A stretch of DNA of 22,255 nt from a virus, in the IMG/VR virus record IMGVR_UViG_3300030329_004081, positions 15,966 through 38,220 of that record, one strand, 5' to 3'. Both the position numbers and the translations under genes were made by a program. Below are positions 10,110 through 16,181 of this stretch, in pieces. Position 1 is the first letter of the stretch. Every line of letters starts with the position of its first letter. The notes under the pieces are model-generated. The model had not been told where the DNA came from and did not search any database. It saw nothing but the letters and a program-made list of their open reading frames with translations.

Positions 10110-11525
10110 TTAATGTTTTATTTGTTTTGATTTACCTCTAAATACTTGAGTAATCTCTTCTAATTTAATATTTGATAATCTTAATTTTGCTTTTCTAGTT
10201 TCAGCAAACTTTTCCTTTTTAAATCTTCGCATTACATATTCTGGAATACCCATTCTAGCAGATAAACATCCATATATTATCCACTTGTAAATAGCTTCTT
10301 CTGCGAATTTATGTACTATTTTTTCATGATCTCTACCTAAACTATCACTTATATATTTTAATATTATAGTTTTTCCAGATAAATTTGAACTAAAATGTAT
10401 CATTCCAGAATCACAATCTATAAAATAAGAACCATTAATATGGGCTCTTTCAGGATCTAAACCATATCTTTGCCCTATATTAGGCCAATATGTATCATCT
10501 TCATAATCATCGTTATTATTTTCTGAAGGTGTAGATGATTTGTAATTAGTCCATGTATCAGATGTTGTTATCAGCGATCTAAAAGTAATCTCACCGTTCA
10601 GAAGTGCTGGTGATCCACTACAAGTTGGTTTACGGTTAACAGCTATAATAGTATTATTCACACTTACAACTCTTGTTTCTGGAGGATAACACTCGTGAGA
10701 TACTTTCATGCCAGGTTTTATATCAGATATATCATCAGCTGAAGTAGCTGTTATATGATTAGTATTTACAGTAAAAGTTAAACCTTCTACAATATGTGTT
10801 GACTCTGTTTGTCTTCTTACACTTGCTCCACTTGGATATATTCTTATTGTTTGTTGTGATCCTGTTGAAGCCCCAGTCCAAGTTGCTCCTGTTATGTTAA
10901 CAGGACTTGGAGTTGCGCCTCCACTTTCTAATGTTATTCTTGTTATACCTCCAGAATTGTATGTACTCTCTACAAATGTATTATTTGGTATATGTTGTCC
11001 TATAACACGATCACCAACCATTATTTCTTTATATTCACCATCTAAAGGAAGTACATTAGAACCATCAGTTAAAGTTGCTACTGCCTCTATTTCATAATCA
11101 CCGTCATCAGATTGTAATATAGGAAAAGGAGCTGATGTATCTCTAGTAGGATATATTATACGTTCTATACCAGATGAATCAACTCTTGTTAACTTTACAT
11201 AATTAACATAATCTTGTGGTAAAGGCATTTTTAATGTGGCTGGTACTTCTATTTCTTGTGATTTACAAGATTTTAATGTATCAAAACTTAGTTCCGCTAA
11301 AGCTCTATTAGCATGAAATATAATATCACTAAGACTTACATTCTCTAATATTTTACCTTCACCAACGTATGTTGCGTGAAAATTATCTATAATATTATTA
11401 CCATTAGTACTACTTGGTCCTAGTGGTATAAATTGATAATTACCATAAGTAGAAGTAGCGGTATTACTATTTTGATTACTATTTTGTTGATAATATTCTG
11501 ATGGTGATTGATTTAATAATGCCAT
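10110..11525 (-). CDS. Structural protein, probable neck/tail adaptor
   Basis: This 471-residue protein lies between the 238-residue ring-like protein (4-bp gap) and the giant tail protein (4-bp gap), so it should belong to the head-tail joint or upper tail. The N-terminal 50 residues are rich in Asn, Gln and Ser and look disordered. A likely globular part follows (about 51-130) with helical NVSLSDIIFHANRALAELSFD and the strand-like LPQDYVNYVKLTRVDSSG. Residues about 140-335 are Gly/Thr/Ser-rich and look like a beta-rich insertion. The C-terminus returns to a compact fold with DCDSGMIHFSS and a basic helical end rich in Lys and Arg. The order conserved core, beta insertion, basic helical tail would fit a ring protein that docks on another ring and exposes a loop domain, but that is inference. 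No enzyme motif is visible. The ATG has an A/T-rich leader. Confidence 0.6.
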   Translation of the reverse strand: MALLNQSPSEYYQQNSNQNSNTATSTYGNYQFIPLGPSSTNGNNIIDNFHATYVGEGKILENVSLSDIIFHANRALAELSFDTLKSCKSQEIEVPATLKMPLPQDYVNYVKLTRVDSSGIERIIYPTRDTSAPFPILQSDDGDYEIEAVATLTDGSNVLPLDGEYKEIMVGDRVIGQHIPNNTFVESTYNSGGITRITLESGGATPSPVNITGATWTGASTGSQQTIRIYPSGASVRRQTESTHIVEGLTFTVNTNHITATSADDISDIKPGMKVSHECYPPETRVVSVNNTIIAVNRKPTCSGSPALLNGEITFRSLITTSDTWTNYKSSTPSENNNDDYEDDTYWPNIGQRYGLDPERAHINGSYFIDCDSGMIHFSSNLSGKTIILKYISDSLGRDHEKIVHKFAEEAIYKWIIYGCLSARMGIPEYVMRRFKKEKFAETRKAKLRLSNIKLEEITQVFRGKSKQIKH

Positions 11526-11529
11526 TTAT

Positions 11530-12246
11530 TTACATTTTTTCTTGTTGAATTTTTTTAATTTGCTCTTGATCAGCGATTTGTACTAAACCAGGTTTATTAA
11601 CAATAATACCACTTAGCTCTAGTATTTTTAACACTAGATTTGTCTCTTCTGAGTCGTGAAGTTCAAAATCAGTTGATCTAGCAACATTATACATCGCTCT
11701 TTCGTTTACAACATCATAACCCCACTCTACTTTTATTGGTTTATCTATTACTTCAACTTTTACATCTCCAGTTGTAGTTATTGGATTTTGACCCGCTTGG
11801 CCAGCTGTAACATGTATATCTTCTCCATTAAGTGGAGACTCGCAATATACTGGTTGTTTAATTAATCCTTGTCTATGAAATAATGAAGCAAATAAACGAT
11901 TATTAACATCTATATTATCTACTTTTTTTGCTTCAACCCAGCCAGCTCCACGTCTAACAAAAACTTTACCAGTTCTATAGTTTTCTGGAAATATTTTTGC
12001 ACCAGCAAGATCTTGTATACTGGTAAATGAAGATAATTTTCTTTTTATAAGTTCTACAGTATCTGACATAGTACCGTCGTCAGTAGGTCTTCTTTTAAAT
12101 TGATCTAAATCATAAAAATACTGTTCAAATATTTCCATTTGAGCTTGATTAGCTAATAAATTAAATTCCAAAGGAGTTATATAACCTCTTTGTTCTTTAT
12201 TTATTATTGCTAAAACTCTTTGATATACCGTATCTATACTTACCAT
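11530..12246 (-). CDS. Probable portal-proximal ring / head-tail connector protein
   Basis: This 238-residue protein opens with MVSIDTVYQRVLAIINKEQR and then YITPLEFNLLANQAQMEIFE, two amphipathic helices of the kind seen in small phage adaptor proteins that bind below the portal. A mixed middle part with several short beta strands (about 80-185) follows. The C-terminus has FELHDSEETNLVLKILELSG followed by a charged helix. I recall similar N- and C-terminal patterns in structural proteins of crAss-like and uncultured marine phages, but could not run a search. Its place in a tight cluster with the 471-residue protein and the giant tail protein supports a connector role. It could instead be a tail-completion protein. 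The ATG start lies 5 bp after the stop of the 61-residue gene, and the leader has no Shine-Dalgarno sequence. Confidence 0.55.
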   Translation of the reverse strand: MVSIDTVYQRVLAIINKEQRGYITPLEFNLLANQAQMEIFEQYFYDLDQFKRRPTDDGTMSDTVELIKRKLSSFTSIQDLAGAKIFPENYRTGKVFVRRGAGWVEAKKVDNIDVNNRLFASLFHRQGLIKQPVYCESPLNGEDIHVTAGQAGQNPITTTGDVKVEVIDKPIKVEWGYDVVNERAMYNVARSTDFELHDSEETNLVLKILELSGIIVNKPGLVQIADQEQIKKIQQEKM

Positions 12247-12251
12247 TTATT

Positions 12252-12437
12252 TTATTTTTTATAAGGAAATGCTTTATTTAAAGTTTCTTGTCTTTTTTTA
12301 CATCCACAACCTTTTTTACCCATAGCTTTAGCTCCTATTTGTGCTAAATTATCTATACCAGTAGCTCTTGTGAATTTTGCTATTGAATCTCCTAAACCTC
12401 TAGAAGGTCCAGCATAATGTCTTAAATTATTTTTCAT
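12252..12437 (-). CDS. Small conserved phage protein with a Cys-Gly-Cys motif
   Basis: This 61-residue basic protein has two visible parts. An N-terminal segment contains SRGLGDSIAKFTRATGID, which is probably helical. The C-terminal segment is KGCGCKKRQETLNKAFPYKK, with a Cys-Gly-Cys pair followed by a basic helix and an F-P-Y end. I have the impression that small phage proteins with a GLGD segment and a CGC..RQ..LN..FPY end are widespread in environmental phages, with no function known to me. Two Cys are too few for a zinc ribbon in a monomer, so metal binding would need a dimer or partner. It is the first gene after an intrinsic terminator and heads the neck/tail cluster. The leader is A/T-rich. 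A role in DNA or head-tail assembly is possible but unsupported. Confidence 0.7.
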   Translation of the reverse strand: MKNNLRHYAGPSRGLGDSIAKFTRATGIDNLAQIGAKAMGKKGCGCKKRQETLNKAFPYKK

Positions 12438-12451
12438 ATTATTATATTTTT

Positions 12452-12479
12452 AATAAAAGGGTTACCCCGAAGGGTAACC
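12452..12479 (-). terminator. Intrinsic terminator with UUCG tetraloop after the 284-residue gene
   Basis: Read on the minus strand, GGTTACCC (12479-12472), TTCG (12471-12468) and GGGTAACC (12467-12460) form a perfect 8-bp stem closed by the very stable C(UUCG)G loop. CTTTTATT follows. The hairpin begins 11 nt after the TAA of the 284-residue gene. The U-tract is short and interrupted, so termination may be partial, allowing some read-through into the 61-residue gene. No other hairpin of this quality lies nearby. Confidence 0.85.
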
Positions 12480-12490
12480 ACTATTATATG

Positions 12491-13345
12491 TTATTGATTC
12501 AATCTTTTTTCTATATTTGAATATATTTCCATACCTTCATCAGTTTTAAACCAAGCGGCTAAAGCTGAATATGGGTGTTCATCAAATGGAACGTTCATTA
12601 GTTTTCTATCATTAGAACCCCAACTAAATGTTCTTTGGTCAGAAGATAATTTAATTATCCCCATTTCTGTTGCTTTAATACCAAAATTTCTAAGTTGAAC
12701 ATTTTCATCATTAACTAAATCTAAGAACAATTGAGGGTTTTTCTTAGCATATACTAATAAATCTCTTCTAAGTTCCTTAGAACTCATCGTAGATACCTCA
12801 GAACCTTTTTCAACACGTAGTACAGCTTCCGCCATATCAATATCAAGATTTTGAGCAGCGTTTAACGCTTGTATTTCTAACTCTATAATCTCTACTTCAT
12901 TTTGTGCTTGAACTTGAGGTTTGTGTTCTTCATATATATGCTTTCTACCTGGGTGATATAAAGATAATAGTTTTTGTAAAGTTTGCTTTTCTCTAGGTAC
13001 ATGTAATATACCTCTTCTAAAAATTATATGTGATAACCTTTGATCACCTTGCATTTCATCAACGAAACAAGTTCTTTGATTTTCACAATATTTTAATTCT
13101 CTTTCGTATCCTTTTTCTTCGTCAAAATAGTAAATACCAGCACTTTTTATAGATCTAGATAAAGATTTTTTAGCTTTACCTCTTAAATAATAAGTTCTAT
13201 TTTTTATTTCCCAAGTATCTTTCTTTGGTTTTGGTACTTCAACAACTATTTCTTTTTTTGGTTGTTCTACAACTATCTTTTCAGTATGCTCATCACCAGG
13301 ATCTCCTTGGTAAGAAGCTGTTTTTGTTTTTTGTTTTTTTGCCAT
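12491..13345 (-). CDS. Unrecognised conserved-looking protein downstream of the major capsid gene
   Basis: This 284-residue protein has a Lys/Glu/Val-rich, probably flexible N-terminus (1-42). A compact domain follows (about 43-135) with WEIKNRTYYLRG, IYYFDEEKGYERELKYCENQ and IIFRRGILHVP, which alternate short strands and turns. An acidic Gln/Glu/Ala-rich helix links (about 140-180) to a C-terminal helical domain (about 188-284) with LLVYAKKNPQLFLDLVND and AAWFKTDEGMEIYS. I recall the YFDEE.GY-R-L-Y..NQ pattern from capsid-proximal genes of uncultured marine phages, always without an assigned function. It sits alone between two intrinsic terminators, so its dosage may be set separately from capsid and tail genes. 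Candidates are a head-decoration, vertex or internal head protein; none is demonstrated. The ATG has an AT-only leader similar to that of the scaffold gene. Confidence 0.6.
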   Translation of the reverse strand: MAKKQKTKTASYQGDPGDEHTEKIVVEQPKKEIVVEVPKPKKDTWEIKNRTYYLRGKAKKSLSRSIKSAGIYYFDEEKGYERELKYCENQRTCFVDEMQGDQRLSHIIFRRGILHVPREKQTLQKLLSLYHPGRKHIYEEHKPQVQAQNEVEIIELEIQALNAAQNLDIDMAEAVLRVEKGSEVSTMSSKELRRDLLVYAKKNPQLFLDLVNDENVQLRNFGIKATEMGIIKLSSDQRTFSWGSNDRKLMNVPFDEHPYSALAAWFKTDEGMEIYSNIEKRLNQ

Positions 13346-13371
13346 AATATAATATATAATAAAATTAATAA
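13346..13371 (-). promoter_or_regulatory. AT-only leader with elements shared with the scaffold gene leader
   Basis: Directly upstream of the ATG the minus strand reads ATATTATATT (13355-13346), preceded 7 nt further up by TTATTAATT (13371-13363). The scaffold gene has the same two elements at the same place with a 6-nt spacer. Because a strong terminator lies just upstream, this is where a promoter or translation enhancer for the 284-residue gene would be needed. The DNA is very AT-rich, so coincidence is a real possibility. Confidence 0.3.
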
Positions 13372-13422
13372 AAAAAAAAGAGGAAGACGGAGAACGTTTA
13401 CGTGTATGCCGTCCTCCTCTTT
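13370..13422 (-). terminator. Strong intrinsic terminator after the major capsid gene
   Basis: On the minus strand AAAGAGGAGGACGG (13422-13409) pairs with CCGTCTTCCTCTTT (13390-13377) over 14 bp with one G-U wobble, around an 18-nt loop. The descending arm runs into a T10 tract (13379-13370). The hairpin begins 12 nt after the TAA of the capsid gene. It fits the need to make far more capsid message than downstream message. The loop contains two ACGT tetramers, which may fold further. Confidence 0.92.
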
Positions 13423-13434
13423 AAATATAAATGT

Positions 13435-14946
13435 TTACTTCATTAACATAAAGTTGTTAGCACCTTGAGTAACTAAACATCTTTCAGATAAGAAGTTCAT
13501 TTGCATTGCATCTAAGTCAGATGTTACAGCTCCAACAGAACCAGTAGTCCAAGTTTTCATGTATCTACTTTCTGTTTGAGAAGCTCTATATCTAACATGT
13601 AAGAAAGGACGTTTCATATTCTTTCCTAACATTTGATCATAAACTGAAGATACACCAGCTGGAATAAATATACCACGAACAGCATCAGATGTTGCAGCAG
13701 CATTAATACCACCTCTAGTAGCTTTATCGTTTAGATATTTCCAATCAGACTTATAGAAGTCATAAGAACCTCTACGGAATCCAGAGAAACCTAAATTTAA
13801 CGCCATATCCTCAGAGTTATCAAATACTCCATAAGAAGTACCACCAGAACCATAAGAATTCATACAAGCTAGCATATCATCAACAGCTAGAGCTGTACTT
13901 CTGTTTAAGAACATCATGTTTTCTTCAATAGCACCTTGATTATCAAACTCAGCTAAGATAGCATCAAATTCAGCTAAATCAGTAGCACAGTTAACACCTG
14001 TAACACCTGAAGTTAAATTACCTCTGTTTTCAACAGCGTAGAATAAACCATCCATACCACCTGGATTTCTACCAGAAGAGTAATAAGCAGCATCATCAGT
14101 CTCACCTGCATCTAAGATATGTGATTCAGCGTTAACTGGCTCAGCTTCAATACACATCATCTCTACGTAATCAGAGAAACGCATTCTCACGTCACTAGCA
14201 GCTTTTAAATACCACATGTAACCACTAGTACCATCTTCACTAGCAACTTCAACCCAACCAATTTGAGAAGCATCAGATCCAGAGATCTCATAATAATCTT
14301 TCATGATTACAGGTTTGTTAGTAAGTGATTTGAAAGTTGGTGTAATAGCTTTAGCTGAACTATTAGCTGGTGTAATACCACCTAATCCAGTAGAACCTTT
14401 TTCCCAATCAGAACCAATAACTACAACTTGCGTATTTGCTAAAGTTGCATTTGATCCGTGGAACGGAGCATCAGCCCAAGTTTCTTCACCATAAGGCGCA
14501 ATAGTAATAGCTGTACCATTAATTAAAACTACTTGACCAGTACCTGACCAACCAGCGTTAGATACTAAACATACATCATATAGTCTAGCACCATGATTAG
14601 CGATAGTAAACCCATCACCAGAAACATTTCCATCACCGTCACTAACTACAGTGAAAATGTTTGTGTTTGTTACAAGTGATCCAATTAATGAAACGTGTAA
14701 CCTTCCTTGTTCAGACCATACGACTTGATCAGACGCCATAGCCTCTTCAGCTCCTACTTGTGATAAGAAACCTGAGATAGTTCTGTTTCCAAAAACCTCA
14801 GCTTCTTTCTCCATAAGATCTGGTAAATATTGTTGCGCCCAACCGTCCGAAGAACCAGCTGTCGCAAAATCGATATAATTTGAAACTAACGTTTGCTTTT
14901 GTGAAGCTGCAACGCTATTCAAATTAGTTCCTGCAGTAATTGCCAT
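13435..14946 (-). CDS. Major capsid protein
   Basis: This 503-residue protein lies right after a scaffold-like gene and ends at the strongest terminator in the window, the classic setting of a major capsid gene. The N-terminus (MAITAGTNLNSVAASQKQ, then a region with WAQQYLPDLMEKEAEVFGNR) looks like the N-arm and early P-domain of an HK97-fold capsid protein. Residues about 95-185 are Gly/Asn/Val/Thr-rich with alternating strands, which suggests an inserted beta domain on the capsid surface. The remainder is mixed alpha/beta. It closes with RPFLHVRYRASQTESRYMKT and a segment ending NNFMLMK. HK97 fold is inferred from position and size; I do not claim recognised key residues. No protease gene is visible between portal and capsid genes, so N-terminal processing need not occur. 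The leader before the ATG (TAAAAATATTTAAAA) has no Shine-Dalgarno sequence. Confidence 0.85.
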   Translation of the reverse strand: MAITAGTNLNSVAASQKQTLVSNYIDFATAGSSDGWAQQYLPDLMEKEAEVFGNRTISGFLSQVGAEEAMASDQVVWSEQGRLHVSLIGSLVTNTNIFTVVSDGDGNVSGDGFTIANHGARLYDVCLVSNAGWSGTGQVVLINGTAITIAPYGEETWADAPFHGSNATLANTQVVVIGSDWEKGSTGLGGITPANSSAKAITPTFKSLTNKPVIMKDYYEISGSDASQIGWVEVASEDGTSGYMWYLKAASDVRMRFSDYVEMMCIEAEPVNAESHILDAGETDDAAYYSSGRNPGGMDGLFYAVENRGNLTSGVTGVNCATDLAEFDAILAEFDNQGAIEENMMFLNRSTALAVDDMLACMNSYGSGGTSYGVFDNSEDMALNLGFSGFRRGSYDFYKSDWKYLNDKATRGGINAAATSDAVRGIFIPAGVSSVYDQMLGKNMKRPFLHVRYRASQTESRYMKTWTTGSVGAVTSDLDAMQMNFLSERCLVTQGANNFMLMK

Positions 14947-14966
14947 TTTTAAATATTTTTAAGTTA

Positions 14967-16154
14967 TTATTTATTTCTATTTTTAATTTTAAACTTAAAA
15001 TCAGAAGAATTATCACCTAACACTTTAAATTTAAGACCACCAGTTTTTACTTCACCATGACTTTGTCTTGGATTCATATTAACGTTTTTGGCTTTAGCAA
15101 CGCTATCTTTCATAGCATCAGCTTTACCTTGCTCATAAAAATGTTTTGCAATAGCATCTGCATTCATTGCTGTATATAAAGACTTATGATAACCCTTAGC
15201 ATCTTCCATTGTATTTTGTTTATTCAAAAACTTTTTGACAAAATTATTAATGTCGCTTTGTGTTTCTTTTACTTTATTAGCATCTTTAACATTAAATCTA
15301 AACTTTTTATCACCAACGTTATATTCAAAACCTTTGAAATTATTGTTAAAAACTTGATCAGTTTTCTTTAAAAAAGTTGATTTACTAGCTTCTGCTATTT
15401 TTTGATTTTCTTCAGATTCCTTGTTATATCTATTAAAGAAATCCATAGCTTTTTGTTGTTCGGGCGTAAGCTTTGAACCAGCTTTAATTTCTTCATAGTA
15501 TTTGGACTTTTGCCCGTCCAAGTGGCTTTTAGCGCTGGCAACTTGCTCTTTTAACGCTAATTTTTTTCTTCTTATATCTCTTTCATCGTCTTCATCTTCG
15601 CTGTAAGAGAATTGATCTTCCATTAGGAAGTTAATTTCTTCTTCATTTAGATGTTTTTTAGTTTGTCTATAGTATTCTCTTAATAAAGAATCGTCATCTA
15701 ATTTACTATAATCTTGATTAATTTTTACATAATCTTCTAAAGTACCACCAGTTTCTTCCATAAAGTCTACTAACTTTTGAATATTTTCAGGAAGTGGTTT
15801 TCCAGTTTCTATATTCTCTTTAATAGCTTCTTCAGCTTCTTCAGCTATTTCTTCTACTTCTTCTTCAGAAATTTCTTCTAATACTGGAGTTTCTTGTGTT
15901 TCTGCTTCCGGTTGTACTTCTTCTTGTTTTTGTGGGGAGTCGGTGTCTTCAGACTCTGCAACCACTCCGCTGTCGTCAGCGTTATCTTCTTTAGTTTCAT
16001 TTTTTTCTTCTTTTGGTGTTGGTGGTTTACTTAAATCTACTTTAATAACGCTATCATCTCCAGCGCTTTCAAATTTTGATTCATCTATTTGAGGAGTTTC
16101 CTCGGTTTGTTCTTGCGTAGTTTCTTCAACTACGTTTTCTTTATTTTCTTCCAT
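14967..16154 (-). CDS. Probable head scaffolding protein
   Basis: This 395-residue protein has no globular signature but the shape of a capsid scaffold. The first 120 residues are extremely acidic and rich in Glu, Thr and Gln (for example EEISEEEVEEIAEEAEEAI). A helical middle follows (about 125-290) with QKLVDFMEETGGTLEDYVK and a charged DEDDERDIRRKKLALKEQ stretch. The C-terminus is basic, with LKFKVLGDNSSDFKFKIKNR. Phage scaffolds commonly bind the inner face of the capsid protein through a basic C-terminal helix. Its position between portal and capsid genes is the usual one. I see no serine-protease motif, so a protease-scaffold fusion is unlikely but not excluded. It lies 27 bp after the portal stop and 20 bp before the capsid ATG. 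Confidence 0.75.
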   Translation of the reverse strand: MEENKENVVEETTQEQTEETPQIDESKFESAGDDSVIKVDLSKPPTPKEEKNETKEDNADDSGVVAESEDTDSPQKQEEVQPEAETQETPVLEEISEEEVEEIAEEAEEAIKENIETGKPLPENIQKLVDFMEETGGTLEDYVKINQDYSKLDDDSLLREYYRQTKKHLNEEEINFLMEDQFSYSEDEDDERDIRRKKLALKEQVASAKSHLDGQKSKYYEEIKAGSKLTPEQQKAMDFFNRYNKESEENQKIAEASKSTFLKKTDQVFNNNFKGFEYNVGDKKFRFNVKDANKVKETQSDINNFVKKFLNKQNTMEDAKGYHKSLYTAMNADAIAKHFYEQGKADAMKDSVAKAKNVNMNPRQSHGEVKTGGLKFKVLGDNSSDFKFKIKNRNK

Positions 16155-16179
16155 AATATAATATAATAATAATTAATAA
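16155..16179 (-). promoter_or_regulatory. AT-only leader of the scaffold gene, similar to the leader at 13346-13371
   Basis: The minus strand carries ATATTATATT (16164-16155) directly before the ATG and TTATTAATT (16179-16171) further up, separated by 6 nt. The same pair precedes the 284-residue gene. It could be a translation-initiation element of the Bacteroidota type or part of a phage promoter. Low base complexity makes the match weak evidence. Confidence 0.25.
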
Positions 16180-16181
16180 AT

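Noticed and set aside
12247-12251. Promoter between the 61- and 238-residue genes
   Set aside because: Only five bases separate them, and no hexamer-like or Bacteroidota -7/-33 type signal could be defended.
13391-13408. Loop with two ACGT tetramers as a protein operator
   Set aside because: It sits in the loop of a clear terminator and short palindromes of this size are common; no second copy was found.
14967-16154. Prohead protease or protease-scaffold fusion
   Set aside because: The sequence is low-complexity acidic and helical; no Ser/His/Asp protease arrangement recognised.
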